DNA from: Paractinoplanes bogorensis
GTDB lineage: Bacteria; Actinomycetota; Actinomycetes; Mycobacteriales; Micromonosporaceae
Direction of reading: 5' to 3'
Assembly: GCF_018829635.1 (NCBI RefSeq)
Contig: NZ_JAHKKG010000007.1
Span: forward strand, 62,001-126,000
DNA: 64,000 nucleotides
Both the position numbers and the translations under genes were made by a program. Below are positions 59,636-64,000 of this stretch, in pieces. How positions within the stretch are numbered: the stretch's first letter is position 1; each line of letters starts with the position of its first letter. The notes below the pieces were generated by a model. It did not search any database, had not been told where the DNA came from, and was given only the letters and a program-made list of their open reading frames with translations.

Positions 59636-60790
59636 GTGCACCCGGATCCGGCGTTCCCCCGCTTCCACGGCCGGCCCGATCGAGGCTGGGTCAACGATCC
59701 GAACGGCTGCTCGTACTTCGACGGGCGCTACCACGTGTTCTTCCAGCACAACCCGGACGAGCCCGTGCACGACCGGATCACCTGGGGACACATGAGCTCG
59801 GCCGACCTCGTGTCCTGGCGGTCCGAGCCGATCGCGCTGGTGCCGCGGGCGGGCGAACTGGATGCGTACGGGTGCTGGACCGGTTGTGTCGTCGACGACG
59901 GGGGAGTGCCGACGGCCGTCTACAGCGCGGTCGCCGACGAGTCCCACCGAGCTGCGGTGTTGCTGGCGCGAGGTTCTTCGGGGCGCTGGGAGCAGAGCTC
60001 GACGCCGGTCGTTCCGCCGCTCGATCGCGTACGGGACCCGTTCGTCTTCACGGTCGACGGGCACCGCTACGCGATCCAGGGCGGACGAGACCTCCTCCTG
60101 TACGGATGTGACGACCTCACGTCGTGGGAGCCGCTCGGCACGCTGCTCGACGCTCATCCGCTGGCCCCGGCCGAGATCTGGGAGTGCCCCAACCTGATCC
60201 GCTTCGGCGACCGGTGGGTGCTGCTGGTGTCGCTCTGGAACGACGGCGAGCTGACCGGCGTGCGCTACCTGGTCGGCGACCTGACCTGGCCCGGCCCGCG
60301 GTTCCGGCCGGTGACCGGCGGGCTGGTCGACCGGGGGCCGGCCTTCTACGCGCCGCAGGTGCTGGCGATGGACGACCGGGTGCTGATGTGGGCCTGGTCG
60401 TGGGAGCTCGGCCGTGACCCGGCCGAGCACGGCTGGGCCGGCTGCCTCACCTACGCCCGCGAACTGACCCTGGCCGGCGACGTCCTGATCTCCCGCCCGG
60501 CGCGCGAACTGGACGGCTTACGCGGCCCTCGTACGGACGGCTTGTCGGCACCCGGTCTTTGTTTCGAGGCGTTGCTCGGCCCCGGCCCGGCCGAGTTGTG
60601 GCTGGACGACACCCTGGTGGCGGAGTTCGAGGTGCCGGCGTCCGCACTCCAGCCACCCCGAGTGCTGGTCGACGGCTCGATGGTGGAAATCTTCGACGGC
60701 ACCGCCACGCCGTACACGACTCGCGCCTACCCGACCGCGACCAGCCGCTGGCACATTCGTGGTGCCACGGACCATTTTGCCTTCGGCTGA
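59636..60790 (+). CDS. GH32 beta-fructosidase (invertase/levanase-like)
   Basis: A 384-residue enzyme with a GTG start. The nucleophile D21 is in WVNDPNG, the transition-state Asp in VRDP (133-135) and the acid/base E183 in WECPN. These are the three diagnostic GH32 motifs. There is no signal peptide, so it should act on sucrose or short fructans inside the cell. The C-terminal beta-sandwich is short compared with most GH32 enzymes, which run to about 450-500 residues. It is divergent from the GAF-LuxR gene and ends flush with the kinase-like gene. Confidence 0.9.
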   Translation: MHPDPAFPRFHGRPDRGWVNDPNGCSYFDGRYHVFFQHNPDEPVHDRITWGHMSSADLVSWRSEPIALVPRAGELDAYGCWTGCVVDDGGVPTAVYSAVADESHRAAVLLARGSSGRWEQSSTPVVPPLDRVRDPFVFTVDGHRYAIQGGRDLLLYGCDDLTSWEPLGTLLDAHPLAPAEIWECPNLIRFGDRWVLLVSLWNDGELTGVRYLVGDLTWPGPRFRPVTGGLVDRGPAFYAPQVLAMDDRVLMWAWSWELGRDPAEHGWAGCLTYARELTLAGDVLISRPARELDGLRGPRTDGLSAPGLCFEALLGPGPAELWLDDTLVAEFEVPASALQPPRVLVDGSMVEIFDGTATPYTTRAYPTATSRWHIRGATDHFAFG

Positions 60791-61624
60791 GTGGTGACCG
60801 TGTCGGGGATTCCGGAGAGTCGTGATGTGGTCGAGGTCGCCAGCGTGGCGCGTGCGGCCGGCTATCCGGCGCGGACGATCGCCCGGCTGGGCGAGGGCCT
60901 CGACAACATCGCATACGAGGTCGACGGTGAGCTGATCGTCCGGTTCAGTAAAGCGGCCGGGTCGGACCGCGAGGCCCGGTTGCTCACCGTGGTCGCCGGG
61001 TTGTCGCCGGTGCCGGTGCCGACGCCGATCTTCGCGGATGCGGCGCGCGGATGTCTGGCGTACCGGAAACTGCCCGGCACCTCCCTGCTCGATCTCCCGT
61101 GGCCGCAGCGGTCGGGTTGCGCCGCGCCGTTGAACCGGCTGCTCGAGGTGTTGCACGCGGCGCCCGTCTCGCTCTTCGAGGGCCTGGTCGAGGAGGACGA
61201 CCTGCCGGGCGGCGAGTGGCTGAGCGAGGCGGCCGAGTTCTACGCCGAGGTTGCCGCCATCATTCCGGCCGTTTTCCACGGCCGGATCGAGGCGTTCCTG
61301 GCCGCCCCTCCACCGGCCGGCGGCTACGAGCTGGTGTTCTCGCACAACGATCTGGGCGCCGAGCACGTCCTGGTCGACGATTCCGGCGCCGTGACCGGGA
61401 TCCTCGACTGGAGCGACGCCGCGTTCGCCGATCCGGCCTACGACTTTGCCCTGCTCCTGCGCGATCTCGGCCCGGCCGCGATCCGCCCCCGCGACGACAT
61501 CGCCGAGCGGGCCCTCTTCTACGCCCGATGCAGTGTGCTGGAAGACCTGGCGTACGGCGTCGACCGATATGTGCGGAACGGCCTCGCCGCGCTGGAGTGG
61601 CTCTTCCCCGTCCAGGGCACGTGA
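60791..61624 (+). CDS. aminoglycoside/macrolide-phosphotransferase-fold kinase
   Basis: A 277-residue protein of the APH fold. The catalytic loop FSHNDLGAEHVLVDD has Asp in place, and His where aminoglycoside kinases have Asn, as macrolide kinases do. The metal block is ILDWSDAAFADP. The N-terminal ATP loop is LGEGLDNIAYEV with the lysine strand reading LIVRF, so the usual lysine is Arg. It could phosphorylate an antibiotic or a cell metabolite; the gene begins directly after the fructosidase stop, so a sugar substrate is possible. Confidence 0.75.
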   Translation: MVTVSGIPESRDVVEVASVARAAGYPARTIARLGEGLDNIAYEVDGELIVRFSKAAGSDREARLLTVVAGLSPVPVPTPIFADAARGCLAYRKLPGTSLLDLPWPQRSGCAAPLNRLLEVLHAAPVSLFEGLVEEDDLPGGEWLSEAAEFYAEVAAIIPAVFHGRIEAFLAAPPPAGGYELVFSHNDLGAEHVLVDDSGAVTGILDWSDAAFADPAYDFALLLRDLGPAAIRPRDDIAERALFYARCSVLEDLAYGVDRYVRNGLAALEWLFPVQGT

Positions 61625-61681
61625 TCTGCGCCATTCCCCTCATGGACAGCCGCAGGCTGCCGTTGGGGGGCTTCAGATCAC
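61621..61681 (+). terminator. nested-hairpin structure after the kinase gene
   Basis: The outer arms GTGATCTG (61621-61628) and CAGATCAC (61674-61681) pair perfectly, CCCC (61636-61639) can pair with GGGG (61665-61668), and CAGCC (61647-61651) with GGCTG (61655-61659) makes an inner hairpin. The outer left arm contains the stop codon. It may be a terminator or a mobile palindromic repeat. Confidence 0.5.
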
Positions 61682-61812
61682 ACGTTAGGGCAGGTGATGT
61701 TCGGGTACCCCGCCGGTAGCATGGCTGACTTGCGGCTTTGAGGTAAATCGAACGCGCCACTAAGGTAAACGGCAAGTTAACGAGCGTAGGGGAACCGGGG
61801 TAGAGGACAGCA

Positions 61813-62559
61813 GTGACTGAAGCGGTCATGACCACGTGTTTCTGGCAGCCACCCGAGATCGGAAAGGTGCCGAAGGTCGAGCTCAAGGTGGCCGTCTCTC
61901 CGGCCGACCTGGCCACGCTCGGTGCGGATCTCCGAAACGGCGTTTCCCGTACGGTCTACTTCCTCGACACCCCCGGCCTGGCCTTGCGCAAGCGCGGTCT
62001 GATCGTCCGGGTCCGCAGCACCAAGGGCCGGCCCGGCGACGCCGTCGTCAAGCTCCGCCGCCCGGTGCTGCCCAAGACGCCGGGGTGGCTGCGCCGCGAC
62101 GACGACTTCGCGGTCGAGATCGACGCGCTGCCCGACAACTACGCCTGCTCGGGCGCGCTCAAGCGAACCCTCGGCCGCAGCGAGGTGGATCGCACGGTGG
62201 CGTCCGGCAAATCGTTGACCCGGCTTCTGTCCGCGCAGCAGAGGCGCCTGCTCACGGCGTACGGGAAAACGCCCTTGACCGCTCTGCAGGTGTTCGGCCC
62301 GGTCGAGGTGCGGCGGTGCCGGCTGACCCTGGCCGCACTCGACCATCCGCTGGTCGCCGAACGGTGGCGCTTCCCCGACGGCTCGGTGATCGCCGAACTG
62401 TCCACCCGCTGCTCGTCGTCCCGGGTCTTCGAGGTGGCCGACGAGACGTCGAGCGCGCTGCGGGCGTACGGGATCATGCCCGACGACGAACCGCAGGTGA
62501 CCAAGACCGAGGCCACCCTGCGCTTCTTCGCCCCGCGCCTGGAAGCGGAAGCCGCCTGA
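61813..62559 (+). CDS. CYTH-domain protein
   Basis: A 248-residue protein with GTG start. The CYTH (adenylate cyclase class IV / thiamine triphosphatase) domain has a start KVELKVAV, a weak form of the ExExK motif, YFLDTPGLALRKRGLIVRVR in the second strand pair and GDAVVKLRRP, with paired basic residues that line the triphosphate tunnel. Only one of the usual two Glu of ExExK is visible. A phosphate-chain-binding role is likely; the substrate is unknown. It converges on the K+ transporter gene with four bases between. Confidence 0.78.
   Translation: MTEAVMTTCFWQPPEIGKVPKVELKVAVSPADLATLGADLRNGVSRTVYFLDTPGLALRKRGLIVRVRSTKGRPGDAVVKLRRPVLPKTPGWLRRDDDFAVEIDALPDNYACSGALKRTLGRSEVDRTVASGKSLTRLLSAQQRRLLTAYGKTPLTALQVFGPVEVRRCRLTLAALDHPLVAERWRFPDGSVIAELSTRCSSSRVFEVADETSSALRAYGIMPDDEPQVTKTEATLRFFAPRLEAEAA
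61943..61953 (-). repeat. 11-bp motif CGTACGGGAAA, copy 6
   Basis: Lies inside the CYTH gene on its noncoding strand; the protein reads V-S-R-T. Confidence 0.6.
62258..62268 (+). repeat. 11-bp motif CGTACGGGAAA, copy 7
   Basis: A second copy in the CYTH gene, opposite in orientation to copy 6 and in another frame (A-Y-G-K). Confidence 0.6.
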
Positions 62560-62563
62560 TCGC

Positions 62564-64000
62564 TCAGACGTCGATGCGGGAGCCCATGATCACCGTGCGG
62601 TCGCGGGGCAGACTGAAGTATTCGGCCGCGTCGGCGGTGATGTAGGACGTGGCGATGAACAGGCGCTTCCGCCACGGGGCCATGGTGTGCGAGTCGCCGC
62701 GGGCCAGTTCGATCTTGGACAGGAAGTAGGACGCCTCTTCGACCGAGATCGCGCCCTCGGTCTGCTCGGCCTTGAGCATGCGTAGCAGGTGGGGGACGTC
62801 GGGCGTCTCCATATAGCCGTAGCGGGCGGCCACGTGGGTGATGCCGTCGCCCGCGTAACCCAGGTCGTCGATCATGATGCGCTGGTCGTCGGCCAGGCGG
62901 GGGACCGGCAGGGTCTCGATCGACAGGATGATCACGTGGTCGTGGCGGACGTGGTTGTGCTCGACGTTGGCCCGCAGGGCGAGCGGGGCGGTCTGTTTGC
63001 CCCGGTTCAGGAAGATCGCCGTGCCGGGCACCCGGGTCAGAGGGGGCTTCTGGGTCTGCAGCTCGTCGACGAACTCACGCAGTGAACCCTCGGCCTTGTC
63101 GCGCTCGGCGGTGACGATCTGGCGGCCGCGCTGCCACGTGGTCATCACCGTGAAGGCGATGACACCGATCAGCAGCGGCAGCCAGGCGCCGTGCACGAGC
63201 TTGGTCAGGTTGGCGCTGACGAACAACAGGTCGATCGCCAGCAGCAGGCCGCCACCGCCGATGACCAGCCATTTCGGCGAGTGCCAGCGGACCCGGGCGA
63301 AATACAGGAACAGCAGCGTGGTGATGGTGATCGTGCCGACCACGGCCATCCCGTACGCGTAGGCCAGCGCGGCCGAGCTGCGGAACGCGAACACCAGCAC
63401 GAGCACCGCGATCATCAGCAGCCAGTTGATCCACGGGACGTAGATCTGGCCGATCGTCGACTCCGAGGTGTGCGCGATGCGCAGGCGGGGCAGATAGCCG
63501 AGCTGGCCGGCCTGCGACGCCACCGAGTAGGCGCCGGTGATGACCGCCTGGGCCGCGATCACGGTGGCCGCGGTGGCCAGGATGACCAGCGGCAGCCGGG
63601 CCCAGTCGGGCACGAGCAGGAAGAACGGGCTGGACAGCTTGCTGTTGTCGCCGAGCAGGAGGGCGCCCTGGCCCAGATAGTTCAGCGTGGACGCGGGCAG
63701 CACCAGGCCGAGCCAGCCGATCACGATCGCCCGGCGCCCGAAGTGGCCCATGTCCGCATAGATCGCCTCGGCGCCGGTGACCGCCAGCACGATGGCGGCC
63801 AGCGCGAAGAACGCGATGTGGAAGTTGCCGGCCAGGAACCCGATCGCGAACGTCGGGGACAGCGCCTCGAGAATGCGGGGCTCGTGGACGATGCCGCCGA
63901 TGCCGGCCACACCGAGCACCGTGAACCAGGTGACCATGATCGGCCCGAAGAAGCGGCCGACCGTCGCCGTGCCGTGCCGCTGGAACGAGAACAGCACCAC
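62564..64000 (-). CDS. kup: Kup-family potassium transporter, N terminus outside window
   Basis: The visible 478 residues are the C-terminal part of a Kup/HAK transporter; the N terminus continues beyond the right edge. Membrane segments alternate with short loops: GPIMVTWFTVLGVAG, EAIYADMGHFGRRAI, the conserved GQGALLL segment, and GAYSVASQA. After about residue 290 a cytoplasmic domain of about 180 residues follows, as in typical Kup proteins. It imports K+ with protons. Confidence 0.9.
   Translation of the reverse strand: MVLFSFQRHGTATVGRFFGPIMVTWFTVLGVAGIGGIVHEPRILEALSPTFAIGFLAGNFHIAFFALAAIVLAVTGAEAIYADMGHFGRRAIVIGWLGLVLPASTLNYLGQGALLLGDNSKLSSPFFLLVPDWARLPLVILATAATVIAAQAVITGAYSVASQAGQLGYLPRLRIAHTSESTIGQIYVPWINWLLMIAVLVLVFAFRSSAALAYAYGMAVVGTITITTLLFLYFARVRWHSPKWLVIGGGGLLLAIDLLFVSANLTKLVHGAWLPLLIGVIAFTVMTTWQRGRQIVTAERDKAEGSLREFVDELQTQKPPLTRVPGTAIFLNRGKQTAPLALRANVEHNHVRHDHVIILSIETLPVPRLADDQRIMIDDLGYAGDGITHVAARYGYMETPDVPHLLRMLKAEQTEGAISVEEASYFLSKIELARGDSHTMAPWRKRLFIATSYITADAAEYFSLPRDRTVIMGSRIDV

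Noticed and set aside
60791..61624. Inactive kinase because Asn is missing from the catalytic loop
   Set aside because: Macrolide phosphotransferases naturally have His at that place, so activity is likely.
1..64000. Insertion sequences, integrases, prophage or tRNA-linked attachment sites
   Set aside because: No transposase, integrase or phage gene was recognised and no tRNA was seen, so a recently mobile island is not supported.

Overview
The window is GC-rich DNA from a filamentous actinomycete, most probably a Micromonosporaceae member such as Actinoplanes. This rests on codon use, frequent GTG starts, tightly overlapping operons, a four-gene conservon, an AfsR-type regulator and sugar ABC operons with lineage-typical content. 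I found no rRNA, tRNA, transposase, integrase or CRISPR array. The first gene and the last gene (a Kup-type K+ transporter) run off the window ends.

Layout. 1-2.85 kb: two secreted SipW/TasA-like surface proteins, one with LamG-like modules. 2.86-7.24 kb: a quinone-oxidoreductase-like MDR with a divergent LysR regulator, a small membrane protein, a lipoate-ligase-family protein and a beta-lactamase-fold lipoprotein. 7.4-16.6 kb: a nine-gene operon (polyol dehydrogenase, DUF2291 protein, ribose-type ABC importer, DhaK-DhaL fusion kinase, RpiB-like and TIM-like isomerases, DeoR regulator) that fits uptake of a four-carbon polyol (threitol or erythritol) and its conversion to D-erythrose 4-phosphate. 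17.3-20.6 kb: a membrane protein and a NarL-type two-component system. 20.6-21.9 kb: a secreted beta-helix protein. 22.2-25.9 kb: a conservon (sensor ATPase, roadblock, DUF742, GTPase), followed convergently by tryptophanase and a DMATS-type indole prenyltransferase, a likely minimal prenyl-indole pathway. 28.5-36.3 kb: polysaccharide deacetylase, lipoproteins, an AfsR-like regulator, a two-CBM glycosidase, a pterin-dehydratase/VOC fusion and a small membrane protein. 36.7-43.2 kb: methyltransferase, LPxTG-type surface protein, a secreted protein with nine RGDNG repeats, an M64-like metallopeptidase, and a MerR-redoxin regulator translationally coupled to a membrane-anchored receiver-like protein. 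43.3-46.7 kb: an enolase, a LacI regulator and a divergent phytanoyl-CoA-dioxygenase-like enzyme.

46.8-53.7 kb is the most unusual part: three translationally coupled genes encoding a beta-propeller protein with a C-terminal CHAT (caspase-like) protease, an unrecognised 468-residue protein, and a second CHAT protease with a different architecture. Both CHAT domains keep the His/Cys pair. A convergent pair of small membrane proteins and a cREC-like receiver gene lie just beyond. I propose the three genes as a candidate two-protease conflict or signalling system.

55-64 kb: a small hypothetical protein, a second dihydroxyacetone-kinase-type operon (class II aldolase, HAD phosphatase, separate DhaL and DhaK), a GAF-LuxR regulator, a GH32 fructosidase, a small-molecule kinase, a CYTH protein and Kup. 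An 11-bp motif, CGTACGGGAAA, occurs seven times in either orientation and in different reading frames, so it looks like a DNA-level signal rather than a codon effect.
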